Assembly (NCBI GenBank): GCA_937925385.1
Contig: CALEWN010000351.1
Coordinates: 1-23,349, forward strand
Origin: an uncultured Senegalimassilia sp.
Lineage (GTDB): Bacteria; Actinomycetota; Coriobacteriia; Coriobacteriales; Eggerthellaceae
DNA: 23,349 bases
Direction of reading: 5' to 3'
Below, in pieces: positions 8,934 through 15,467 of this stretch. Below the pieces are notes generated by a model. That model ran no database searches. It was given only the letters and a program-made list of their open reading frames with translations, and was not told where the DNA came from. Positions within the stretch are counted from its first letter, which is position 1, and each line of letters starts with the position of its first letter. The position numbers and the translations under genes are program-made.

Positions 8934-8966
8934 GGCGCGGCGGCTTGGCCGCAGTTTTGCAAGCGC

Positions 8967-9015
8967 AAGGCCCGGTGCCGCGGCGAAGAGCCGTCGGCGC
9001 CGGGCCTTCTTTGTT
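8967..9015 (+). terminator. Rho-independent terminator after MBL-fold hydrolase
   Basis: AAGGCCCGG with GCCG (8967-8980) pairs with CGGC and CCGGGCCTT (8995-9008), a stem of about 14 bp with one wobble. The sequence CTTTGTT follows. It lies 34 bases after the stop codon at 8933. Confidence 0.8.
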
Positions 9016-9135
9016 CGGGTGCGGTTGCCGGGCGAACGCCTTGGGTGCGAATGCTTTGGGCGCTGGCCCTGCTTCTCGCCGAAGGGGCGACCGTCTTGCG
9101 CGCCTGGTCTTTCGGCGTTTTCGCCTTGCATCGCA

Positions 9136-9170
9136 TGCGAAAGGCCCGCGTGAGCGGGCCTTTCGCATTT
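9136..9170. terminator. Perfect 14-bp hairpin with GTGA loop, bidirectional terminator
   Basis: Bases 9136-9149 pair perfectly with 9154-9167 around the GNRA-type tetraloop GTGA. The stem carries AAA on one side and TTT on the other, and TTTCT follows on the plus strand. It sits 24 bases beyond the stop codon of the minus-strand DUF47 gene, so it probably terminates that gene and backs up the plus-strand terminator at 8967. Confidence 0.65.
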
Positions 9171-9193
9171 CTATGAGTTATGCGGGTTTGTGC

Positions 9194-9823
9194 TTACACG
9201 TTCTTCAGCATGATGGTGCTCATGACGTCGGCGGCAAGCTCGCATGCGTCGCAGCAGGCTTCCATGCTGTCGAACAGGTTCGTCCACACTTGTACGCGCA
9301 TGGGGTTGTCGTAGTCGTTTACATGCAGGTCGCGGATGACCTTGGTGTAGAGCTGGTCGGCCTGCTCCTCGAGGTCGTGGACCTTCACGATGAGGTGCAC
9401 GAAGTTCTTCGACTTCTTGAAGTTGCGGAAGTCGCACATGGCGTTGTCGAGCGCCTCGCAGCTGCCCTGGATGAGCTTTGCGAACTCAAGGGCCTGGTCG
9501 TGCATGAAGTGGATGTCATACATGTAGAAGCGGAGCATGACGTCTTCGATATCGTCGACGATGTCATCGAGCGCCTGGCACATCTCGATGATGTCCTCGC
9601 GGTCGATAGGGGTGATGAAGTCGGTAGCGACCGTCTTGAAGATCTTGTGGTTGATCGTGTCGCCCTCGTGCTCGATCTCATGCGCCTTCTGCGTGTTCTC
9701 CTCGAGCGCGGATGCTTCCGTGAACTGCTCGATGGTTTCAACCAACAACGCCGACTCGGCGACGGCAAGCTTCGAGTGCTGCTCGAATGCGCCGAAATAG
9801 TCGAACTTGTGCTTCCTGCCCAT
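9194..9823 (-). CDS. DUF47 / PhoU-like protein (putative Pit accessory protein)
   Basis: The 209-residue, acidic, all-helical protein matches the DUF47 family, distant relatives of PhoU. Recognisable segments are EHEGD (51-55), TPIDREDI (71-78), ALDDIVDDIED (84-94) and a C-terminal helix ending ADVMSTIMLKN. The repeated acidic E/D motifs are of the kind that bind metal clusters in PhoU proteins. Family members often sit beside Pit-type phosphate transporters and are thought to modulate them. No pit gene is adjacent here, so its partner is elsewhere or different. The ATG at 9823 follows AGAAGGAGA by five bases on the minus strand. Confidence 0.85.
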   Translation of the reverse strand: MGRKHKFDYFGAFEQHSKLAVAESALLVETIEQFTEASALEENTQKAHEIEHEGDTINHKIFKTVATDFITPIDREDIIEMCQALDDIVDDIEDVMLRFYMYDIHFMHDQALEFAKLIQGSCEALDNAMCDFRNFKKSKNFVHLIVKVHDLEEQADQLYTKVIRDLHVNDYDNPMRVQVWTNLFDSMEACCDACELAADVMSTIMLKNV

Positions 9824-10162
9824 GGGGTCTCCTTCTAAGAACAAGTACCTACCACGTTCGCACGTGCGATTCCAAAGTGTAACGCAAGTTAACGTGCGTG
9901 AAACGGGGAATCCACGGCGGCGTTGCGAAAGTCGCGAACCGTCAACATCCCGTTATATTGGATGCCCCGTTTGCGCAACAGTTGGGGCGGATGTCCCAGC
10001 TGGCGGCGCAGTTGGATGGGGCTCCCGTCAGGGTGGAAGCCCTCGGCGGCCGACGCGGTCGGATGCTTAGCTGGCGGCCGGGGCCGTGCATGCTTCCGCC
10101 GCTGGAAGCCCCGGCAGACGACGGGGCGGCGTGCGCCGGGCGTCGCCCGAGTTTGCGGGGCC
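9824..10162. other. Intergenic region with no recognised gene
   Basis: These 339 bases lie between two minus-strand genes. The part next to the DUF47 gene (9845-9960) is AT-richer and must contain its promoter, but I cannot place -35/-10 boxes convincingly. The part near 10000-10160 is very GC-rich. It contains an 8-bp hairpin with one wobble (10124-10147) just beyond the end of the UPF0126 gene, without a T tract. A plus-strand open frame across the region resembles nothing I know. Confidence 0.5.
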
Positions 10163-11104
10163 CTACGTCTCGCTCTCGGGACGCGGCGGTTGGTCGTCGC
10201 TTTCCGGATAGCAGCGGTTCTCGCCGTCGGTGCTGGTCACACCATTGCCCAAGGCGCTATCCGACGACGAGCCGTCGGCGGTGATGGGCGCCATGCTGCC
10301 GGTTGCACCCAGGGAGGTGATGGGCGGCATGCTGCCGGTGACGCCTTTGGCGGTAACCGGGGGGATGGGGCCGGTGAGGCCGGTGGTTTGAGCTTGGAAG
10401 CCGGTGGGGCGGCGACGGGCGCGCACGCGGCTGGCCATGCGCTTGACCGGCTGCGCGACGGCCTGCGTGACCACGTCGGAGTAGTCGCGCGCCGGGCGGG
10501 TCCGCCAGCCGAACGCCAGCGATGCGTAGCGGATGCCCATGACCAGCGCGACGCACGTGATGGCGGCATACTGGTCGAACAGGTGGTTCGATTTCATGAC
10601 GGCGAACGCCAGCGCGCCGATGAGCGCCGCGCTCACGTACACCGTGCCCGCTTGGAACGCCTCGGGTTCCCGGTTCATGCAGATGTCGCGCACGATGCCG
10701 CCGCCGTTGGCGGTGACGGTGCCCAGGATGACGGCGGGCACCAGGTCAAGGCCGGCGGAGAGCGCCTTGCCCGTGCCGATGATGGCCCACAGCGCAACCG
10801 ATAGGTTGTCCAGGAAGTCCATGAGCGGGTCGAAGTACGTCATGAGCTTGCCGAAGTAGAACACCACGATGCCGGCGGCGATGCAGGCGAGGATCAGGTT
10901 CGGCTTCTGAAAGGCGTAGATGCCGTAATCCTGCAGCAGGATGTCTCGCGTGATGCCGCCGGCCAGGCCGACCACGATGGCGATGCAGCAGACGCCGAAG
11001 ATGTCGTATTTCGCCCGCACCGCGCTGAGCGCTCCGAAGATGGCGCCCGAAATGGTTGCGGCGAGCTCGAGCCAATAGGGGATAGCCAGGGCTACTTCCA
11101 GCAT
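10163..11104 (-). CDS. UPF0126 / TRIC-like membrane protein (YicG family) with repeat-bearing tail
   Basis: The 313-residue protein has two homologous three-helix halves. Each contains the family signature: GLAGGITRDILL (46-57) and ANGGGIVRDICM (132-143). These glycine-rich kinks and the internal repeat define the UPF0126 family, related to TRIC cation channels, so an ion or small-solute channel in the cytoplasmic membrane is likely. The membrane part ends near residue 200. A basic stretch (RVRARRRP, 226-233) is followed by three degenerate 12-14 residue repeats (241-278) built on TGxxxPITxxG, then a polar tail to the C-terminus. Typical family members of about 205-225 residues lack this tail. 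The ATG at 11104 follows AAAGGG on the minus strand. It lies 128 bases downstream of the phospholipase-like gene. Confidence 0.85.
   Translation of the reverse strand: MLEVALAIPYWLELAATISGAIFGALSAVRAKYDIFGVCCIAIVVGLAGGITRDILLQDYGIYAFQKPNLILACIAAGIVVFYFGKLMTYFDPLMDFLDNLSVALWAIIGTGKALSAGLDLVPAVILGTVTANGGGIVRDICMNREPEAFQAGTVYVSAALIGALAFAVMKSNHLFDQYAAITCVALVMGIRYASLAFGWRTRPARDYSDVVTQAVAQPVKRMASRVRARRRPTGFQAQTTGLTGPIPPVTAKGVTGSMPPITSLGATGSMAPITADGSSSDSALGNGVTSTDGENRCYPESDDQPPRPESET
10271..10384 (-). repeat. Three coding tandem repeats in UPF0126 protein tail
   Basis: Three consecutive units of 14, 12 and 12 codons each encode a variant of TGSMxPITxxG (residues 241-254, 255-266 and 267-278). They lie outside the membrane domain in a low-complexity tail. 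Confidence 0.75.
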
Positions 11105-11127
11105 GAATACCCTTTCATATGGGAGTC

Positions 11128-11133
11128 GTTATA
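11128..11133 (-). promoter_or_regulatory. Candidate -10 box for UPF0126 gene
   Basis: The minus strand reads TATAAC here, 23 bases before the start codon at 11104, leaving room for a short leader with the AAAGGG ribosome site. No good -35 is seen. Confidence 0.35.
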
Positions 11134-11232
11134 CAAGATGAGGTTGCCGCCCGCTCCGATGCGGGCAAACGCGCGGGCGTGCAGGTTGCGCCGCGGACGG
11201 GCGGGCGGTTGCGTGCAGGGCATGCGGCTGCG

Positions 11233-12189
11233 CTATTCCACCGCCAGCACCTGGGCCTGCGTGGGTCGGCCGGAGAAGTCAAGCTCGCCGGTCAGCTCGC
11301 GCGTCCGTTCGGCGGTGAAGCCCGGTTGGTCGAAGGCGGCGATCAGGTTCTTCGCCTTGTACTGCGCCTGATCGTAGAGGTCCCAGAAGCCGGTGGTGCG
11401 CACGTCGCCGGTGAAGGGGTTGGTCCAGGCGGCGTGCTCGTGGTTGTCGAACACGCTTTCGGCGGCGGCTACGGGGCGATGGCTCATGGACTGGTAGAAC
11501 GAATGCGGGCGCGCCAGGCGCTCGACACGGCCGATGAGGTCGCGCTTGATGCCGGTGGGCGACCAGAACAGGCGTTGCACCCGGCGGAACCCGTGCACCG
11601 ACAGGCGGAACAGGTTGTGCGGGACCACTTCGCCGTACACGTTCAGGGCCAGGTAGGCGTACATCTTCGACACGGCGCCGAGCACCGCCTCGCTAGCATG
11701 CAGGATCTCGCGCGAGGGGTTGAACGTGGCCACGGTGTCGCCGCGCTTGGCGAACAGCACCATCTCGTCGAGCTCGCTTTCGATGACGCCGTGCACCTCG
11801 CTGCCGTCATCGCGCGTCAGGCCCGGCTCGCCTGCATCGCACAGCGCGTGCTCGTGACAGTACACCAGCGGGTGCATGGTGGAATCGAGCGCGTAGTGGC
11901 AGAGGAATCCCAGCGCGTAGGCGCGTCCGAGCGGCTTCTCCTCGGGGTCCAGGACGCCGAGGGAGTCCTTCAGCGCCGCCAAGAGCTCGGCGGGCTTGCG
12001 GCTGTGCATGGTGTTGCCCAGCTTATGGAACGCCGTGGAGCGGAAGTCGGCCACCGCGTAGAACAGCGGGTCGGGGCCTTGATTGCCCAGCAGGAACGCG
12101 TCGGCTTCGTCGCGCGATCCGCCGATGGTCTGGAACAGCGCGTCGTACACGTCGCGTCCGAAGAAATCATGGGTGATGATGGCTGGCAT
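11233..12189 (-). CDS. Zinc-dependent phospholipase C family protein
   Basis: The 318-residue protein shows the metal-ligand pattern of the zinc-dependent phospholipase C family: H7, GPD (38-40), H62, an HxxxD motif in GFLCHYALD (H98, D102), H106 and an HxxxE motif (H133, E137). The HxxxD and HxxxE pairs match the way bacterial PLC binds its three zinc ions. Unlike secreted enzymes of Bacillus and Clostridium it has no signal peptide, so it is probably cytoplasmic. Its substrate cannot be assigned. The ATG at 12189 is preceded on the minus strand by a weak GGGGAC site. A TATAAT box lies 48 bases upstream. It is divergent from the UMF1 transporter and possibly co-transcribed with the UPF0126 gene downstream. 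Confidence 0.82.
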   Translation of the reverse strand: MPAIITHDFFGRDVYDALFQTIGGSRDEADAFLLGNQGPDPLFYAVADFRSTAFHKLGNTMHSRKPAELLAALKDSLGVLDPEEKPLGRAYALGFLCHYALDSTMHPLVYCHEHALCDAGEPGLTRDDGSEVHGVIESELDEMVLFAKRGDTVATFNPSREILHASEAVLGAVSKMYAYLALNVYGEVVPHNLFRLSVHGFRRVQRLFWSPTGIKRDLIGRVERLARPHSFYQSMSHRPVAAAESVFDNHEHAAWTNPFTGDVRTTGFWDLYDQAQYKAKNLIAAFDQPGFTAERTRELTGELDFSGRPTQAQVLAVE

Positions 12190-12236
12190 TCCGAGTCCCC
12201 GTTTCTCGTGTGGCTGACATTCATTTTACGTGGACG

Positions 12237-12242
12237 ATTATA
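12237..12242 (-). promoter_or_regulatory. Consensus -10 (TATAAT) for phospholipase-like gene
   Basis: The minus strand carries a perfect TATAAT 48 bases before the start at 12189. No strong -35 box is present at 16-18 bases. Confidence 0.45.
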
Positions 12243-12249
12243 GCCATCA

Positions 12250-12255
12250 TATACA
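12250..12255 (+). promoter_or_regulatory. Candidate -10 (TATACA) for UMF1 transporter
   Basis: TATACA on the plus strand lies eight bases from the divergent TATAAT, in the only AT-rich part of this gap. It would give a leader of about 120 bases, which contains GC-rich inverted repeats near 12270-12365. A -35 is not clear. Confidence 0.3.
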
Positions 12256-12380
12256 ATGGATTGCGCGCCGCTCGGCGGCGTTCAACGTACATGCACGATT
12301 CGGTGTTCGAAACCGCACGGGCCTGCGCGTCGGCGGGTTCCCGCGGGCGGCGCGGGCCTTGCCGATAGCAAGGAGCAGCC

Positions 12381-13619
12381 ATGGGATTGGGCCTTCGCAG
12401 CCTGTCGAAACGCGAGCGCAGCTGGGTTTTGTACGACGTGGGAAACTCCGCGTACGTCATGTTGGCGGCAACGCTCATCCCCATCTATTTCTCGGCTATC
12501 GCCGAGCCTGGGTCGTCGGCCGTGGTGGCCTGGGGCTATGCGACCACGGTGGCATCGCTGGCGCTTGCTTTGCTCATGCCGTTTTTGGGCAGCCTGGCCG
12601 ATCTGAAGGGCAACAAGAAGAAGTTCCTTGCGGGAACCATCGGCACGGGCGCGGTGTCGCTCGCGGTCATGGGCGTGCCCGGCAACGCTATGGTGTTTTT
12701 GGCGATATACGTGTTCTCGTCGGTCATGCTCAACGCGTCGCTCGTGTTCTACGATGCGTTTTTGGTCGACGCCACCGAGCAGGAGCGCTACGACGAGGTC
12801 TCGTCGCAGGGCTACGCGTGGGGCTACATCGGCTCCTGCATCCCGTTCATCGTGTGCCTGGTCATCGTGCTGTTCGGCAGCAGCTTCGGCATCGGGCAGC
12901 TTGACGGCATCCGCATCTCGTTCGTCATCACCGCGGCGTGGTGGCTGGTGTTTTCCGTGCCGGTGCTGCGCGACGTGCACCAGACGCACTTCAAGGCGCG
13001 CGAGGCGCACTTGTTCCGCCACACGCTCAAGGGCCTGGCGGGCACGTGCAAGAAGATCGCCCGCGACAAGCGCCTGCTCATGTACATGCTGGCGTTCTTT
13101 TTCTACATCGATGGCGTGCACACCATCATCACCATGTCCACCAGCTACGGCACCGACCTGGGCATCGATTCCACGCAGCTAGTGCTGGCGCTTTTGGTGA
13201 CGCAGTTCGTGGCGTTCCCGTCCGCCATCGCCTACGGGCGCTTGGCCGGGCGCTTCGGCACCAAACGCATGCTGCTGATCGCGGTGTTCGCGTACTTCTG
13301 CATCACGCTGTTCGCCGCGTTCTTCCTGCGCTCCGCCGCCGAGTTCTGGGTGCTGGCCGTGTGCGTGGGCCTGTTTCAGGGCGGCATCCAGGCGCTGTCG
13401 CGCAGCGAATTCGGCAAACTCATCCCGAAGGAGAACGCCAACGAGTACTACGGCTTCTTTGATATCTTCGGCAAGTACGCTACCATCATGGGAACGCTGC
13501 TGGTAAGCGTGTTCACCCAGCTCACGGGCTCAAGCAGCTACGGCGTCCTCAGCGTGGCGGTGCTGTTCATCATCGGCTTCGTCCTGCTCTGGAAGATGCC
13601 CGAGGGGGGCGCCCGCTAG
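12381..13619 (+). CDS. UMF1 family MFS transporter
   Basis: The 412-residue hydrophobic protein has about twelve membrane segments. Its N-terminus carries the signature LYDVGNSAY (17-25), equivalent to the LYDWANSAY of UMF1/Atg22-like transporters. The C-terminal half has the matching ALSRSEFGKLIPKE and YGFFDIFGKYA segments. Eukaryotic relatives export amino acids from the vacuole; bacterial members are uncharacterised importers or exporters, so the substrate is unknown. The ATG at 12381 follows AAGGAG by six bases. It is divergent from the phospholipase-like gene and is followed by the purine permease on the same strand. That gene has its own promoter, and no clear terminator lies between them. 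Confidence 0.88.
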   Translation: MGLGLRSLSKRERSWVLYDVGNSAYVMLAATLIPIYFSAIAEPGSSAVVAWGYATTVASLALALLMPFLGSLADLKGNKKKFLAGTIGTGAVSLAVMGVPGNAMVFLAIYVFSSVMLNASLVFYDAFLVDATEQERYDEVSSQGYAWGYIGSCIPFIVCLVIVLFGSSFGIGQLDGIRISFVITAAWWLVFSVPVLRDVHQTHFKAREAHLFRHTLKGLAGTCKKIARDKRLLMYMLAFFFYIDGVHTIITMSTSYGTDLGIDSTQLVLALLVTQFVAFPSAIAYGRLAGRFGTKRMLLIAVFAYFCITLFAAFFLRSAAEFWVLAVCVGLFQGGIQALSRSEFGKLIPKENANEYYGFFDIFGKYATIMGTLLVSVFTQLTGSSSYGVLSVAVLFIIGFVLLWKMPEGGAR

Positions 13620-13697
13620 CCTTCCCCTTTGCAGCTCGCCCTCTTGCCTGGCCCTCCCGCCGCTTGCGTCGCGCTTGCCGCCTCCGCGTGTGTTACT

Positions 13698-13726
13698 GTG
13701 ACGGTTGCGGTTTTTCCGCATATGAT
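13698..13726 (+). promoter_or_regulatory. Promoter for purine permease gene
   Basis: GTGACG (13698-13703) and TATGAT (13721-13726) are separated by exactly 17 bases and match the sigma-70 consensus at four and five of six positions. Transcription would begin near 13733, giving a leader of about 107 bases. Confidence 0.55.
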
Positions 13727-13736
13727 GATTTGTTTC

Positions 13737-13766
13737 CGGCCGCTCGTGCGCTTGCACGGGCGGCCG
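13737..13766 (+). promoter_or_regulatory. 13-bp leader hairpin at the 5' end of the permease mRNA
   Basis: Bases 13737-13749 pair with 13754-13766 through 13 pairs, one a G-U wobble, around a GCTT loop. It begins within about five bases of the predicted transcript start. No T tract follows, so it is not a terminator. It may stabilise the mRNA or form part of a regulatory leader. Confidence 0.5.
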
Positions 13767-13797
13767 CCGCGCTGTGGGGGCGCGGGTGGAAGAGAGG

Positions 13798-13815
13798 GCG
13801 CGCCGCGCGGCGCGC
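13798..13815. repeat. 18-bp perfect GC palindrome before permease ribosome site
   Basis: Every base is G or C, and the sequence equals its own reverse complement. It lies about ten bases upstream of the AAGGG ribosome-site region and could fold in the mRNA or bind a dimeric protein in DNA. Confidence 0.6.
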
Positions 13816-13839
13816 GCATCCGGAAAGGGAAAGGGCGGA

Positions 13840-15171
13840 ATGGAAGCGGCAATCGAGCGTTTCTTCAAGGTAGGCGAGCGCGGCAGCTCGTTGGGCACGG
13901 AGGTAATGGCGGGTCTGACCACCTTCCTGACCATGGCCTATATCGTGGCGGTCAACCCTGCCATGATGGAGGCGGCGGGCATCCCGTTCAACGCCGCGCT
14001 CACGGCGACGTGCTTCGGCGCCGCCGTCATGACGGCTGCCATGGGCCTGATCGCCAACCGGCCCATCGCGCTGGCGTCGGGCATGGGCATCAACGCCATC
14101 GTGGCCTTCACGCTGTGCGGGTCGATGGGGCTCGACTGGCGCATCGCCATGGGTGTGGTGTTCTTGGAAGGTGTCATCATTCTGGTGCTGGTCATGCTGG
14201 GCCTGCGCGAGGCGGTCATGGACGCCATCCCCGTGGCGTTGCGCCAGGCCATCGGCATCGGCATCGGCCTGTTCGTGGCGTTCATCGGCCTGAAGGGCGG
14301 CGGCATCCTGGCGCCCGACTCCTCCACGCTCGTTACCATGGGCAGCTTGACCGAGCCTACGGCCGTGGTGTCCGTGGTATCCATCGCGCTTGCCATCATA
14401 TTGACGGTGCGCGGCACGAAGGGCGGCCTGCTCATCTCCATCGTGGTGGCCACCATCGTGGGCATCCCGCTCGGCGTCACGGCGCTGCCCACCGAGTTCG
14501 ATTTCGTCCCCGACTTCAGCGCGCTGTGCGCCCCGTTCCAGCAGCTGCCCGACGGCAGCGGCCTGGCCATTGCGCAGGTGTTCGTGCAGCCCGTGCTCCT
14601 TATGTTCGTGTTCAGCCTGCTCATGAGCGACTTCTTCGACACCATGGGCACGATGATGGCGGTGGGCCAGCAGGGCGGCTTCGTCGATGAGGACGGCAAC
14701 GTGGAGAACACGCGCGAGATCCTCATGGTGGACTCTGTGGGCGCCATCGTGGGCGGCTTCGCCGGCGCAAGCTCCATCACCTCGTTCGCCGAGTCCGCCT
14801 CGGGCGCGGCGGCCGGCGCGCGCACGGGCTTGTCCAACATCGTGATCGCCCTGGCGTTTTTCGTCTGCGCGTTCCTGGCTCCCATCATCGGCATGGTGTC
14901 GAGCTCGGCTACCTGCGGCGCGCTGGTGGTCGTGGGCTACCTTATGATGAGCGACATCGGCAAGATCGACTGGGGGAGCCTGGAGGCCGCCATCCCCGCG
15001 TTCGTCACCATCATGGGCATCCCGTTCACCTATTCCATCACTAACGGCATCGGCTTCGGCTTCATCACCTACGTGGTGGTGAAGGTGACGCAGGGCCATT
15101 GGCGCGACGTCAAGCCGCTCATGTGGATCGTATCGGTGGCGTTTCTGCTCACGTTCGTCGCGTTCTCGTAG
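13840..15171 (+). CDS. NCS2 family purine permease (AzgA-type)
   Basis: The 443-residue membrane protein belongs to the AzgA branch of nucleobase transporters, which import hypoxanthine, guanine or adenine by proton symport. Supporting segments are ERFFK near the N-terminus, GMGINAIVAF (81-90), the acidic VFLEGV (107-112), DFFDTMGT (264-271) and SSITSFAESASGAAAGARTG (311-330), the conserved substrate-site region. The ATG at 13840 is supported by homology of the following residues and by the AAGGGCGG site just upstream. An in-frame start at 13774 would add an arginine-rich stretch translated from the GC palindrome and was rejected. The structured leader suggests post-transcriptional control, but I do not recognise a purine riboswitch. 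Confidence 0.92.
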   Translation: MEAAIERFFKVGERGSSLGTEVMAGLTTFLTMAYIVAVNPAMMEAAGIPFNAALTATCFGAAVMTAAMGLIANRPIALASGMGINAIVAFTLCGSMGLDWRIAMGVVFLEGVIILVLVMLGLREAVMDAIPVALRQAIGIGIGLFVAFIGLKGGGILAPDSSTLVTMGSLTEPTAVVSVVSIALAIILTVRGTKGGLLISIVVATIVGIPLGVTALPTEFDFVPDFSALCAPFQQLPDGSGLAIAQVFVQPVLLMFVFSLLMSDFFDTMGTMMAVGQQGGFVDEDGNVENTREILMVDSVGAIVGGFAGASSITSFAESASGAAAGARTGLSNIVIALAFFVCAFLAPIIGMVSSSATCGALVVVGYLMMSDIGKIDWGSLEAAIPAFVTIMGIPFTYSITNGIGFGFITYVVVKVTQGHWRDVKPLMWIVSVAFLLTFVAFS

Positions 15172-15375
15172 CGGTTGGGCATTGCCCGGGCCGCACGGTT
15201 CGGGTTGCATGTGGCGAAGGGGCGGCGAAGATCGGGCGGCGTTCTCGCGACCTGCCCGGCGCCTGCTAGCGGATCGCGCCTGGGCGGCCTCCTCGCGCCC
15301 CGGCTATCCCGCAAACCGATAATGCGCTGCCGTTCGGCCCGATATCGCCAGCTCGTCCATACGTTCGCTGTGAAA

Positions 15376-15422
15376 AAACAACCTCGCGACCATCGTTTGA
15401 TGCGGTGGTTACGAGGTTGTTT
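15376..15422. terminator. 20-bp imperfect hairpin before lysC
   Basis: Bases 15376-15395 pair with 15403-15422 around a seven-base loop, with one mismatch and two G-U pairs. On the minus strand the stem is followed by a run of six T, a classical terminator shape. On the plus strand only TTT GCTA follows. It may insulate lysC from purine permease read-through, or act as an inverted-repeat operator because it ends just before the lysC -10 box. No minus-strand gene needs a terminator here. Confidence 0.55.
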
Positions 15423-15424
15423 GC

Positions 15425-15430
15425 TATAGT
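15425..15430 (+). promoter_or_regulatory. Candidate -10 (TATAGT) of lysC promoter
   Basis: TATAGT matches five of six consensus positions and would start a leader of about 30 bases ending in AAAAAGGAAACGC before the ATG. No good -35 lies at 16-18 bases. The inverted repeat at 15376-15422 occupies that position. Confidence 0.4.
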
Positions 15431-15467
15431 GGCAAACAATCGAAACCCCGTCCGAAAAAGGAAACGC

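Noticed and set aside
13733..13839. Purine riboswitch upstream of the permease
   Set aside because: The leader is almost entirely GC hairpins and lacks the three-way junction and conserved core bases of known purine aptamers.
13693..15210. Minus-strand open frame of about 500 codons opposite the purine permease
   Set aside because: Histidine/arginine-rich antisense artefact; the plus strand encodes a clear AzgA-type permease.
15431..15467. Lysine riboswitch upstream of lysC
   Set aside because: The leader predicted from the TATAGT box is only about 30 bases, far too short for the lysine aptamer.
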